Positions 17,103 to 24,930 of a stretch of 35,173 bases of DNA are shown piece after piece. The DNA is from Wenyingzhuangia sp. (GTDB lineage: Bacteria; Bacteroidota; Bacteroidia; Flavobacteriales; Flavobacteriaceae), in contig JAHDFK010000015.1 in NCBI GenBank assembly GCA_020628175.1, positions 1-35,173 on the forward strand, written 5' to 3'. Below the pieces are notes generated by a model. It worked only from the letters and a program-made list of their open reading frames with translations, was not told the DNA's origin and ran no database searches. The position numbers and the translations under genes were made by a program. Numbering within the stretch: position 1 is the stretch's first letter; every line of letters begins with the position of its first letter.

Positions 17103-18701
17103 ATGGTAAAAAAAATGATTCCCTTTTTAGCTTTGCTGCTATTTTTGGTTGCGTGCAAACAAAAAAGTAGTAAATATAATGTAAGTCAGGTTTTTAGATA
17201 CAACGAAAAAGACAATATATCTACCTTAGATCCTGCTTTTGCTAAAAACGAACCTTTAACATGGGCAATGAATCAACTTTATAACGGTTTGGTTGTTTTT
17301 GACGATGCTTTAAGCGTACAACCTTGTATTGCAAAAAAATGGGACATTTCTGAAGATAAAACTACCTATGATTTTACGTTAAGAAAAGATGTGTTTTTTC
17401 ATAAAAATAAAGTATTTGGTAAAGATAGTACACGCGTAGTTGTTGCCAAAGATTTTGAATATAGCTTAGGTAGATTAAAAGATCCTAAAGTAGCTTCGTC
17501 GGGTGGTTGGATTGTGAAAAACGTTAAACACATGGAGGCTTTAAACGATTCTGTGTTTAGAATACAATTAAAGCAGCCTTTTCCTCCTTTTTTAGGTTTG
17601 TTGTCTATGCAATATTGTTCTGTAGTACCTAAAGAAGCTGTTGAGTTTTATGGAACAGAATTTCGTTCGAATCCTGTAGGAACCGGACCTTTTAAATTTA
17701 AATTGTGGGTAGAAAACACAAAGTTGGTATTTCGTAAAAACGAATTGTATTTCGAAAAAGATGAACAAGGCAAGCAATTACCGTATTTAGAGGCTATAGC
17801 AGTTACATTTTTTGCAGATAAACAAACAGAGTTTTTACAATTCATTCAAGGAAAATCGGATGTTTTGTACGATTTGCATACTTCGTATAAAGACGAATTG
17901 TTATCGCCAACAGGTACGTTGTTGCCTAAGTACAAAAATAAGATTTTAATAGACAAAGCTCCTTATTTAATTACGGAGTACATTGCTTTTAATGTAGAAA
18001 AACAAACAAAAGAAAATCACCCGTATTTGCGTAAAGCAATAAACTATGGTTTTGATAGAGAAAAAATGTTACGTTACTTAAGAAATAATATTGGAGTAGC
18101 CGCAACAGGATTTGTGCCAAAAGGTTTAAAGGGAAGAAGAGATAATGCTCAGAAATTATTTCAACCAGAGAAAGCCAAATATTTTATAGATAAATACAAA
18201 GAAGCAACAGGCATTACAAATCCTGTAGTAACCATTACCACAAACTCAAGCTATACAGATTTGTTTGAATTTGTACAAAGAGAGTTAATGGTTTTTGGAA
18301 TAGAAGTACGATTAAATATATTACCATCTCCAGTGCTTCGACAATTAAAAGCAAATGGGAAATTGCCTGTATTTAGAGTAGGATGGATTGCTGATTATCC
18401 GGATGCAGAAAACTTTTTATCGTTGTTTTACAGTAAGAATTTTTCTCCACAAGGACCTAATTACAGTAGATTTAAAAACACCTCTTACGATGTATTGTAT
18501 GAAAAAGCATTGCAAACAACCGAAGTTGATAAGCGTACTTTTTTGTATAAAAAAATGGATAGTATTGTGATGAGTGATTTGCCTATTGTACCTCTTTTTT
18601 ATGATGAAGTAGTGCGTTTTAAACATAAAAATGTAAAAGGGTTAACGACAAACGGAACGAATTTGTTAAATTTAAAAACAGCCTATAAAACGCAAGAATA
18701 A
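17103..18701 (+). CDS. Peptide/oligopeptide-type ABC substrate-binding lipoprotein
   Basis: A 532-residue extracytoplasmic solute-binding protein of SBP family 5 (OppA/DppA-like). It has a lipoprotein signal ending LFLVAC, with the lipidated Cys at residue 18. Family features are visible: ISTLDPAFAKNEPLTWAMNQ near the N-terminus, LYNGLVVFD, WDISEDKTTYDFTLRKDVFF, PVGTGPFK, and the C-terminal lobe with DYPDAENFLSLFY and DLPIVPLFYDE. No permease or ATPase gene is adjacent, so it is either an orphan binding lipoprotein or it works with a transporter encoded elsewhere. Its stop overlaps the csaA start by one base (TAATG), showing translational coupling. Confidence 0.92.
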   Translation: MVKKMIPFLALLLFLVACKQKSSKYNVSQVFRYNEKDNISTLDPAFAKNEPLTWAMNQLYNGLVVFDDALSVQPCIAKKWDISEDKTTYDFTLRKDVFFHKNKVFGKDSTRVVVAKDFEYSLGRLKDPKVASSGGWIVKNVKHMEALNDSVFRIQLKQPFPPFLGLLSMQYCSVVPKEAVEFYGTEFRSNPVGTGPFKFKLWVENTKLVFRKNELYFEKDEQGKQLPYLEAIAVTFFADKQTEFLQFIQGKSDVLYDLHTSYKDELLSPTGTLLPKYKNKILIDKAPYLITEYIAFNVEKQTKENHPYLRKAINYGFDREKMLRYLRNNIGVAATGFVPKGLKGRRDNAQKLFQPEKAKYFIDKYKEATGITNPVVTITTNSSYTDLFEFVQRELMVFGIEVRLNILPSPVLRQLKANGKLPVFRVGWIADYPDAENFLSLFYSKNFSPQGPNYSRFKNTSYDVLYEKALQTTEVDKRTFLYKKMDSIVMSDLPIVPLFYDEVVRFKHKNVKGLTTNGTNLLNLKTAYKTQE

Positions 18702-19042
18702 TGGATAAAATACTTTGGGAAGATTTTGCAAAAATAGATATGCGGGTAGGAACTGTTTTAACCGCAGAAGTCTTTAAACAAGCCAGAAATCCATCGTATA
18801 AAATAACCATAGATTTTGGATCGTTAGGAATTAAAAAATCATCAGCGCAACTAACCAAGTTGTATGAGGTAGATGATTTGATAGGAAAACAGCTTATAGC
18901 TGTGGTAAATTTTCCTGAAAAGCAAATAGCGAATATGATGAGTGAATGTTTGGTTTTAGGTATATTGGGAGCTGATGATGTGAAAGAGGTAACATTAATA
19001 AGTCCTGATAAACTTGTAGCAAACGGAACGAAAATAGCTTAA
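18701..19042 (+). CDS. csaA: CsaA-like tRNA-binding domain protein
   Basis: A 113-residue OB-fold protein of the tRNA-binding (Trbp111/CsaA) family. The DFAKIDMRVGTVLTAEVF start, RNPSYKITIDFG, IKKSSAQLT and QLIAVVNFPEKQI motifs are typical, and the C-terminal half has SECLVLG. CsaA has been described as a secretion-linked chaperone and can bind tRNA. Its dimer is the active form. The length fits the family (about 110). It is coupled to the substrate-binding lipoprotein through TAATG, which would suit help with export of that protein (inference). It converges on the short-chain dehydrogenase gene with 10 nt between stops. Confidence 0.92.
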   Translation: MDKILWEDFAKIDMRVGTVLTAEVFKQARNPSYKITIDFGSLGIKKSSAQLTKLYEVDDLIGKQLIAVVNFPEKQIANMMSECLVLGILGADDVKEVTLISPDKLVANGTKIA

Positions 19043-19052
19043 ATTAATTAAC

Positions 19053-19832
19053 TTACCTGTCTTGTTGTTGCATGTCAAAAATCATTTTTAGACCTACTTT
19101 TTTAGGGATAAATCCTGAAATTTTTAAAAGAAATTTTTGATAAAAAGTCAATCCAGAAATGACATCTATTTTTCCTGTAATCATGGCATTGTATCCATCT
19201 AAAGCAACTTTGTAAGGGCTTGCTGTTTTGTCAAATAAACTTGTTTTGTCCATTCCAGAAATTTTACCAAAATCTGTATCGGTAGCTCCAGGCATTAAAT
19301 TAGTTACTGTAATGTTTGTATCGTGTAATTCTTGTGTAATTGCGTTGGTAAAAGAAGTTACAAAGGCTTTAGAAGCATAATATACAGCTTGCATGGGTCC
19401 AGGAACAAGACTAGCTGTAGAAGATACATTTAGAATTTTACCGCTGTTTTTTGCAGTAAAATCTTGTAAATACAAATGGGTCAAACTTACCAGCGCATTC
19501 ATGTTTAATTGCATCATGTTTAAGTCTGTTTCTAAGTTTCGTTCATGAAACTTTCCAATACCTCCAAATCCTGCATTGTTGATTAGGTAATCTATTTTGG
19601 TACCAATAATATTTATTTCGTTGTAAACTTGTTTGGCAGCATTATCATCGGTTAAATCTTTGGTAATGGTAATAACCATTACATTGTGTTTTTTTTCAAT
19701 ATCTTTTTTAATGCTTTGTAATTTGTTAAAGCTTCTGGCAACCAAAACCAAATCACCTTTTCTTTTAGCGTGTATGTAGGCTAATTCTTTTCCTATTCCG
19801 CTTGTTGCCCCTGTAATTAATGCTGTTGCCAT
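19053..19832 (-). CDS. Short-chain dehydrogenase/reductase
   Basis: A 259-residue NAD(P)-dependent oxidoreductase of the classical SDR type. The Rossmann motif TGATSGIG is at 7-14, NNAG at 85-88, the catalytic Ser138 lies in NVSSTAS, and Tyr151-x3-Lys155 in YYASK. The Arg in LVARSFNKL after the second strand favours NADPH. The substrate cannot be inferred. The C-terminus (LKISGFIPKKVGLKMIFDMQ) resembles the YqjQ/DltE-like SDR subgroup, which tends to associate with membranes, but this is weak. The gene is monocistronic. Upstream TTAATTTG (minus strand, 19863-19870) is one base from the -7 consensus. Confidence 0.93.
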   Translation of the reverse strand: MATALITGATSGIGKELAYIHAKRKGDLVLVARSFNKLQSIKKDIEKKHNVMVITITKDLTDDNAAKQVYNEINIIGTKIDYLINNAGFGGIGKFHERNLETDLNMMQLNMNALVSLTHLYLQDFTAKNSGKILNVSSTASLVPGPMQAVYYASKAFVTSFTNAITQELHDTNITVTNLMPGATDTDFGKISGMDKTSLFDKTASPYKVALDGYNAMITGKIDVISGLTFYQKFLLKISGFIPKKVGLKMIFDMQQQDR

Positions 19833-19916
19833 GTAAAGATATTTTTAGGTTTATTTAGAGCTACAAATTAACAAATTTGTTCGATACAAAATAAGCTGTG
19901 TAGTGATAAATAGTAA

Positions 19917-19955
19917 ATATGAAAACTATATTCAATATGAAATTTCTTATTTTTG
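19917..19955 (+). promoter_or_regulatory. Promoter and possible operator of the toxin-antitoxin pair
   Basis: The -7 box TATTTTTG (19948-19955) lies 18 nt before the antitoxin ATG. Just upstream is a direct repeat of ATATGAAA at 19917-19924 and 19935-19942, 18 bp apart (just under two helical turns). RelE/ParE-type modules are usually autorepressed by the antitoxin or complex, so this repeat is a candidate operator. Confidence 0.45.
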
Positions 19956-19973
19956 TAGTAAACCTTATTAATT

Positions 19974-20195
19974 ATGGATATTCAAGCAGAAAAATTAGAA
20001 TTAATGAAATTGTTATTAAATACAAACAATCCATCAATACTTGAGTCCATAAAAAAAATTCTTAAAAAAGAGACTACTTCTGATTTTTGGGAAGAACTTA
20101 GTTTTGAACAACAAAAGGAAATAGATAATGCGGATATAGAAATATCTAAAGGTAAAACCAAAAATTATGATAGTTTTATAGCCTCTCACAGATAA
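19974..20195 (+). CDS. Antitoxin of a RelE/ParE-type toxin-antitoxin pair
   Basis: A 73-residue acidic protein (MDIQAEKLELMKLLLNTNNP...). It resembles the short 'addiction module' antitoxins found in Bacteroidota: a helix at about 3-17, 'ILESIKKILKK' at about 22-32, and a C-terminal 'SFEQQKEIDNADIEI-GKTKNYDSF' segment that typically wraps the toxin. The ATG is 18 nt after a good -7 box. The stop overlaps the toxin start (TAATG), typical of such pairs. It would be the labile partner that neutralises the toxin. No homologue identity is claimed. Confidence 0.85.
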   Translation: MDIQAEKLELMKLLLNTNNPSILESIKKILKKETTSDFWEELSFEQQKEIDNADIEISKGKTKNYDSFIASHR

Positions 20196-20497
20196 TGAGT
20201 AGAGTTGTAAAAATATCGAAAACAGCTGAAAAAAAACTAGATAAATTATTTGAATTCCTTCTTGAAAATTGGAGCCTAAAGGTGAAGTTAGACTTTGTAA
20301 AAAAGCTTGATAAAAGTATAAATTTGATAAGAAAGAATCCTGAAAGTTTTCCTGAATCTGAAAGTAATATAGGGTTACATAGATGTGTCATAACAAAGCA
20401 AACCACATTATTTTATAGATATACAAATAAAGAAATTTATATAATTACAATATTTGATACGAGGCAACATCCAAACAAATTTAAAAAAGAACTCTAA
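20195..20497 (+). CDS. RelE/ParE family toxin
   Basis: A 100-residue basic protein with the RelE/ParE fold: KISKTAEKKLDKLFEFLLENW (helical hairpin), KLDKSINLIRKNPESFPES, then the strands LHRCVITKQTTLFYRYTNKEIYIITIFDTRQHP. The DTRQ(H/N)P ending is typical of flavobacterial ParE-type toxins. Family members are either mRNases (RelE) or gyrase poisons (ParE), and the sequence does not show which. It is translationally coupled to the antitoxin upstream by a one-base overlap. The AATATTTGAATATT inverted repeat with a T-run right after the stop is a weak terminator. Confidence 0.88.
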   Translation: MSRVVKISKTAEKKLDKLFEFLLENWSLKVKLDFVKKLDKSINLIRKNPESFPESESNIGLHRCVITKQTTLFYRYTNKEIYIITIFDTRQHPNKFKKEL

Positions 20498-20559
20498 ATA
20501 TTTGAATATTATTTTTTTGAATAACTGATGAAATAAATAATTAGGATTTACAAAGTTTG

Positions 20560-21396
20560 TTATTTACTTGTTCTAGAAATTTCCCAACCAATTAGAGCTG
20601 CTTTTCTAACAGTCCCCCACATATAACCTCCTAAATTACCGTTTGCTTGTACAACTCTATGGCAAGGAATTACAACCGCAATAGGATTTTTTCCAATAGC
20701 AGTTCCTACAGCTCTCGATGCAGTAGGTTGTTTCAGTTCTTTTGCAATGCTTCCGTATGTAGTTAAATTACCCATAGAGATGTTTAAAAGAGCTTTCCAA
20801 ACTTTTATTTGGAATTCAGTTCCTTTTACATGTAGTTGTATAGGATTAGAATGGTGTTGTTTATTTAAGAAATAATTGAAGATAGACTCTTGAAATGTAT
20901 CTGTTTTTTGTACAAAAGTTGCTTTAGGAAATAATAATAGAAGTTCTTTTATACCAGAATAATTGTTGTCTAAAAAAGCAGTATAACAAACCCCTTTGTG
21001 AGTAGAGGCAATAAGTAATTGTCCTAAAAAACTATTATAATAGCTGTAATATATGACGAGTTTACCGTTTGTGTTGTTTCGTTCATCTGTTGTAAAAGTT
21101 TGGATGTTTACAAAATTAAGAGGTGTGGGCGCATTTTTAGAAGTCTTGTTTGTGGCTATAACATCAAACAAGGTGGTTTGCTGATTTTGTAACAAACTTT
21201 TTATGTAAGATGGACTTATGATCGTTAGAAATGTTTCAAATTTTATTGTTGCCCATTGCTCAAAAATTTCTTGTATTTTGGGAAGTGCTATTGTTTTGTA
21301 AAACTCAGTTTTAGGGGCATTATGCTGCTGCCTGTTTTTAAGAATAGAGCTTAAAATTTGAGCAAAAGCATGGTAGTTGTTCGAATCTGTATTCAT
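20560..21396 (-). CDS. Ada/Ogt-like methylated-DNA-protein cysteine methyltransferase
   Basis: DNA repair protein of 278 residues that would remove alkyl groups from O6-alkylguanine onto its own cysteine. The C-terminal catalytic domain (about 190-275) is complete: FQIKVWKALL, GNLTTYGSIAKEL, ASRAVGTAIGKNP, the active-site VIPCHRV with Cys245, and GGYMWGTVRKAALIGWE. The central part (about 111-180) is the usual non-catalytic ribonuclease-H-like domain. Relatives in this phylum carry an AraC-type helix-turn-helix at the N-terminus. Here residues 25-85 keep the frame of such a domain (EIFEQWATIKFETFLTII) but look eroded. It lies 27 nt after the zinc-ribbon gene, so it is likely co-transcribed. 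Confidence 0.92.
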   Translation of the reverse strand: MNTDSNNYHAFAQILSSILKNRQQHNAPKTEFYKTIALPKIQEIFEQWATIKFETFLTIISPSYIKSLLQNQQTTLFDVIATNKTSKNAPTPLNFVNIQTFTTDERNNTNGKLVIYYSYYNSFLGQLLIASTHKGVCYTAFLDNNYSGIKELLLLFPKATFVQKTDTFQESIFNYFLNKQHHSNPIQLHVKGTEFQIKVWKALLNISMGNLTTYGSIAKELKQPTASRAVGTAIGKNPIAVVIPCHRVVQANGNLGGYMWGTVRKAALIGWEISRTSK

Positions 21397-21423
21397 AATA
21401 CCTTAATAATAACCGTTTATATG

Positions 21424-22521
21424 TTATTTACTCTCAGCTTCATCAATTAATTTGTCACCACAATTGGCACAAAAAGGTAAGTGTGCAAAGTTTTCGGTAC
21501 CACAGCGAGTACATTTTTTAAACAACTCTAAGCCGCAAAACCTACAAAAGTTGGTCACCATACCAAACCCTTCGTTTACTTTTTTTAGAGATGATGATTT
21601 GTCCCATTTTTTAATAATAAAATCTTTACCACAAGAAGGACACATATGATTGTCTAATGCTTTTTCAGCAGTTTCTGTTTGTACTTTTTTAGCCCTTTCG
21701 GTTGTCGATTTTTCTAAATCTTTTTTCTTTTGCTCTATAAAAGCTCGTATTTTATTAATCGCATAAATACCCAGTAAAATACTCAAAATAATTCCTATAG
21801 AATATCGAATATAACCACCATAACTTGGTAAATAAGGAACCAATCCGAAAAAGAAAGCGTAAAAAGAAAACATGATGAATCCTAAAAACAAAGGCCAATA
21901 TTTATGTTTTCTATATTTTACAATAAAGAAAATACCTAAAATTAAAATAGGTAAAATAAAGAGTAATCGAATTAAAAATACCTTTAACTCATATTGCTTA
22001 ATGGCTTTCGAACGTACTTTTTCAGCACGTTCTTTTTCCGTGCGGATTTTTAAGTTTAATTTATTTTTCTGTTTAGATAATAACTCAGTTTCTTGGTTTA
22101 GTTTGCTTAATTCGTTTTTCCATTCTTGCTGATTCTTGTAGTAGATATCTAATTGGTTAGCTCTTGCTAAAATTTCTTTGTCTTCTGTTGGAGAACCTAT
22201 TGTTTTTCGTGTTTCTATCCAGTTGTCAAACGATTTTTTTTCATTTTCATAATTCAAATTCACAACTTCTAAAGTGTTGTGAATAGTCGCTTTTTTTTCA
22301 TTTTTAAGCTGTATTTGGTGTTGTAGGTTTTTTTGTTCCTGATATGTTTTTTCTAACAAATCGGTATTCTGAAACTCGTATAAAGAAGGTTTTTCTTTCC
22401 AGTCATCAACATCATCAATCAATCTGTTAGATAAGGAAACTAAAAAACAGAACAGTACAATAGAAATTGTATAGTTAATTAGTTTAGATGTTTTTTCTAA
22501 CTTTTTGTTATTAAATTCCAT
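21424..22521 (-). CDS. Coiled-coil membrane protein with paired zinc ribbons
   Basis: A 365-residue protein with no family I recognise. One membrane segment lies near the start (about 15-31). A long charged coiled coil follows (about 53-180, rich in Lys, Glu, Asn and Gln). Three hydrophobic segments come next (about 182-201, 209-227, 238-256), then a short basic stretch. The C-terminus has two zinc ribbons: Cys294/297/326/329, and Cys337/340/351/354 in the CTRCG...CANCG form. Four membrane segments put both ends on the cytoplasmic side if the coiled coil is extracytoplasmic. The gene starts the minus unit with the alkyltransferase and is divergent from the MATE gene. Confidence 0.75.
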   Translation of the reverse strand: MEFNNKKLEKTSKLINYTISIVLFCFLVSLSNRLIDDVDDWKEKPSLYEFQNTDLLEKTYQEQKNLQHQIQLKNEKKATIHNTLEVVNLNYENEKKSFDNWIETRKTIGSPTEDKEILARANQLDIYYKNQQEWKNELSKLNQETELLSKQKNKLNLKIRTEKERAEKVRSKAIKQYELKVFLIRLLFILPILILGIFFIVKYRKHKYWPLFLGFIMFSFYAFFFGLVPYLPSYGGYIRYSIGIILSILLGIYAINKIRAFIEQKKKDLEKSTTERAKKVQTETAEKALDNHMCPSCGKDFIIKKWDKSSSLKKVNEGFGMVTNFCRFCGLELFKKCTRCGTENFAHLPFCANCGDKLIDEAESK

Positions 22522-22593
22522 AGTACTTTTTAGTTTATCCTCTAAAGTAGCTAAAAAACAACAAGCAGCAAATTATATACTTGGCAACTGTTT

Positions 22594-22609
22594 TAACTTT
22601 GTACCTTCG
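22594..22609 (+). promoter_or_regulatory. Promoter of the MATE-gene unit
   Basis: TAACTTTG (22594-22601) matches TAnnTTTG exactly. The adjacent TACCTTCG (22602-22609) is a near match. A TTGG at 22581-22584 is 17 nt before the second box, the right spacing for a -33 element, so either could be used. The ATG is at 22626. Confidence 0.6.
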
Positions 22610-22625
22610 CTAACGAAAAAATAAG

Positions 22626-23975
22626 ATGATGAATTGGAAGCAGTACACACGCGAATTTAAAACAAATATAGCTTTGGCGATACCTGTAATGTTAGGGCAA
22701 TTAGGGCATGTTTTAGTTGGTTTTGCTGATAATATTATGGTTGGTGAGTTAGGTGCCCCTGCATTAGCAGCTGTATCTTTGGCAAATTCTATTTTTTTTA
22801 TAATGATGGGCTTAGGAGTTGGGTTTTCTTTTGCAATTACACCTTTAATTGCCGAAGCCGATGGAAGTAAAAATTACCTAGAAGGAAAAAAAAGCTATCA
22901 ACACGGTTTGCTGATACTTACCCTTATGGGGGTTGTTGTAACAGCCTTGTTATTAATTTTAGAACCGTTGTTGTATATGATGAATCAACCCGAAGAGGTG
23001 GTTGCTTTAACAATTCCTTACTACAGGGTTTTGGCTTTTTCTATGATTCCTTTGTTAATCTTTCAAGCCATTAAACAATTTACAGATGGAATTAGTCAAA
23101 CAAAGTATGCTATGATTGCTATTTTGAGTTCTAACGTAGTAAATGTGTTTTTAAATTACACCTTAATTTATGGTAAATTAGGTTTTCCGGCATTAGGAAT
23201 TCAAGGGGCGGCTATTGGGACATTAGTATCTCGTTTTTTAATGATTTTGGCTTTGTTATATTTTATAAAAAATAGAAAAGAATTTGAACCTTATAATATG
23301 GCAATAGCATGGCTTTCTATAGAGAAAGAACGAATTGTAAAATTGTTAAAGTTGGGATATCCTACAGCATTGCAAATGTTTTTTGAAATAGGAATTTTTG
23401 CCTCTGGAGTTATTTTATGTGGTACTTTGGGTACGCACGAACAAGCAGCCAATCAAATAGCCTTAAACTTATCTACCATGACATTTATGGTGGCCACAGG
23501 AATGGGAGTAACGGCAACCATAAGAGTAGGAAATCAAAAAGGGTTAAAAGATTATAAAAATTTAAAAAGAATTGCAGTTTCTATTGTGTTGCAAATGATT
23601 CTTATTTCTTCGGTATTTGCCGTTTTCTTTATACTTACAAAAAACTATTTACCATTAATTTATATAGATGATAGCAATGTGTTGGCAATTGCATCCAAAT
23701 TGTTAGTGATATCAGGTTTGTTTCAGGTTTCAGACGGAATACAAGTAGTTGTTCTAGGCGCTTTACGAGGCTTGCAAGATATGTTAGTGCCTATGCGATT
23801 AATTTTTATATCGTATTGGATTATTGGTTTTCCTGTATGTTACTATTTAGGTGTGCAAACAAGCTTAGGACCTGTAGGTATTTGGATAGGTTTGTGTGTG
23901 GGTTTAACAGTATCATCACTATTCTTGTTTTTAAGGTTTCAACATCTTACAAAAAGCTTACTTTTGCCCAAATAA
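22626..23975 (+). CDS. MATE family multidrug efflux transporter
   Basis: A 449-residue inner-membrane exporter of the NorM/MATE type, with about 12 membrane segments in two halves. Typical positions are visible: IPVMLGQLGHVLVGFADNIM at the start, ALAAVSLANSIFF, and MLGQ-type repeats in the second half (LQMFFEIGIFASGVILCGTLG, HEQAANQIALNLS). It would extrude drugs or metabolites in exchange for H+ or Na+. I start at ATG 22626; ATG 22629 is equally possible. It heads a plus-strand unit of four genes that share close spacing. Confidence 0.93.
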   Translation: MMNWKQYTREFKTNIALAIPVMLGQLGHVLVGFADNIMVGELGAPALAAVSLANSIFFIMMGLGVGFSFAITPLIAEADGSKNYLEGKKSYQHGLLILTLMGVVVTALLLILEPLLYMMNQPEEVVALTIPYYRVLAFSMIPLLIFQAIKQFTDGISQTKYAMIAILSSNVVNVFLNYTLIYGKLGFPALGIQGAAIGTLVSRFLMILALLYFIKNRKEFEPYNMAIAWLSIEKERIVKLLKLGYPTALQMFFEIGIFASGVILCGTLGTHEQAANQIALNLSTMTFMVATGMGVTATIRVGNQKGLKDYKNLKRIAVSIVLQMILISSVFAVFFILTKNYLPLIYIDDSNVLAIASKLLVISGLFQVSDGIQVVVLGALRGLQDMLVPMRLIFISYWIIGFPVCYYLGVQTSLGPVGIWIGLCVGLTVSSLFLFLRFQHLTKSLLLPK

Positions 23976-23992
23976 CAATTAAAATTTAAAAC

Positions 23993-24217
23993 ATGGAATT
24001 ACCTAGGTTTTTATTAGCAGACAATGTTGATTGTGTAGACGATATTTTCGTGATTCATACTGAATTCCCAAGATTTATCATTAACTTAAAGGATGATGAA
24101 ATTGAAATGTGGGATGATTTGGTAGGAGCTGATGAAGAAGAGTTGTCTATTCAGGTAGCTCAGTATATAGAAGATGCTTCTGAGTTTTACGATAAAGAAA
24201 TGGAAAAATACTCTTAA
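23993..24217 (+). CDS. Small acidic conserved protein
   Basis: A 74-residue acidic protein (MELPRFLLADNVDCVDDIFVIHTEFP...). A compact sequence begins with 'FLLADN', followed by 'IFVIHTEFPRFIINL' and a C-terminal acidic helix (EEELSIQVAQYIEDASEFYDKE). Similar short proteins are familiar from Flavobacteriaceae beside Sua5/YciO-type genes (memory, unchecked). The function is unknown. It is 17 nt after the MATE gene and 83 nt before the Sua5/YciO-type gene. It is probably a real gene because the codon use matches its neighbours and the start fits. Confidence 0.8.
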   Translation: MELPRFLLADNVDCVDDIFVIHTEFPRFIINLKDDEIEMWDDLVGADEEELSIQVAQYIEDASEFYDKEMEKYS

Positions 24218-24300
24218 GAAACATCGTAAAGGTTGTTTTTGTTTACCAGTAAAATAAATCGATTTCCCTTTTTGTATGCAAACCATTTAAACAAAGTATT

Positions 24301-24921
24301 ATGGCTGATTTCTTAAAAATATATCCGGAAAACCCTAACGAAAAAGAAATTGTTAAGGCAGTTAAGATATTACAAAATGGAGGTGTTATCATTTATCCAT
24401 CGGATACTGTGTATACTTTGGGTTGTGATATTACCAATACAAAAGCCATGGAACGTGTTGCAAAATTAAAAGGGATTAAGTTAGAAAAAAATAAGTTTTC
24501 GTTTGTTTGTAACGATTTAAGTCACTTGTCTGACTATGTAAAACCCATAGACACGCGTGTGTTTAAAATTTTGAAAAGAGCTTTGCCAGGAGCTTATACT
24601 TTTGTTTTACCAGCAATTCATAATTTACCCAAAGGTTTTAAAAAAAGAAAAACTGTAGGAATTAGAGTTCCAGACAATAATATTGTACGAGAAATAGTAA
24701 AAATGTTAGGAAATCCTATTGTATCTACCTCTATACACGATGATGATGAGGTTTTAGAGTACACAACAGATCCGGAGCTTATTTACGAAAAATGGCAAGA
24801 TTTGGTAGATTTGGTTATTGATGGAGGTTATGGAGATAACATAGCCTCGACTGTAATTGATTTAACAGATGGAAATGTTGAGGTAATTCGAGAAGGAAAA
24901 GGAAGTTTAGATATTTTATAG
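24301..24921 (+). CDS. Sua5/YrdC/YciO family protein (L-threonylcarbamoyladenylate synthase-like)
   Basis: A 206-residue protein of the YrdC-fold family. Motifs include IIYPSDTVYTLGCDITNTKA (substrate pocket), KNKFSFVCNDLSHLSDYV, the ALPGAYTFVLPA segment, TVGIRVPDNN, PIVSTSIH and DNIASTVIDLT near the end. True family members make threonylcarbamoyl-AMP from threonine, bicarbonate and ATP for tRNA t6A. At 206 residues it is the YciO/TsaC short type rather than Sua5 with its extra C-terminal domain. I lean to YciO because the motifs differ from TsaC in several places, but cannot be sure. If it makes t6A, its product is the substrate of MtaB. Confidence 0.9.
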   Translation: MADFLKIYPENPNEKEIVKAVKILQNGGVIIYPSDTVYTLGCDITNTKAMERVAKLKGIKLEKNKFSFVCNDLSHLSDYVKPIDTRVFKILKRALPGAYTFVLPAIHNLPKGFKKRKTVGIRVPDNNIVREIVKMLGNPIVSTSIHDDDEVLEYTTDPELIYEKWQDLVDLVIDGGYGDNIASTVIDLTDGNVEVIREGKGSLDIL

Positions 24922-24930
24922 GACTGTGTT

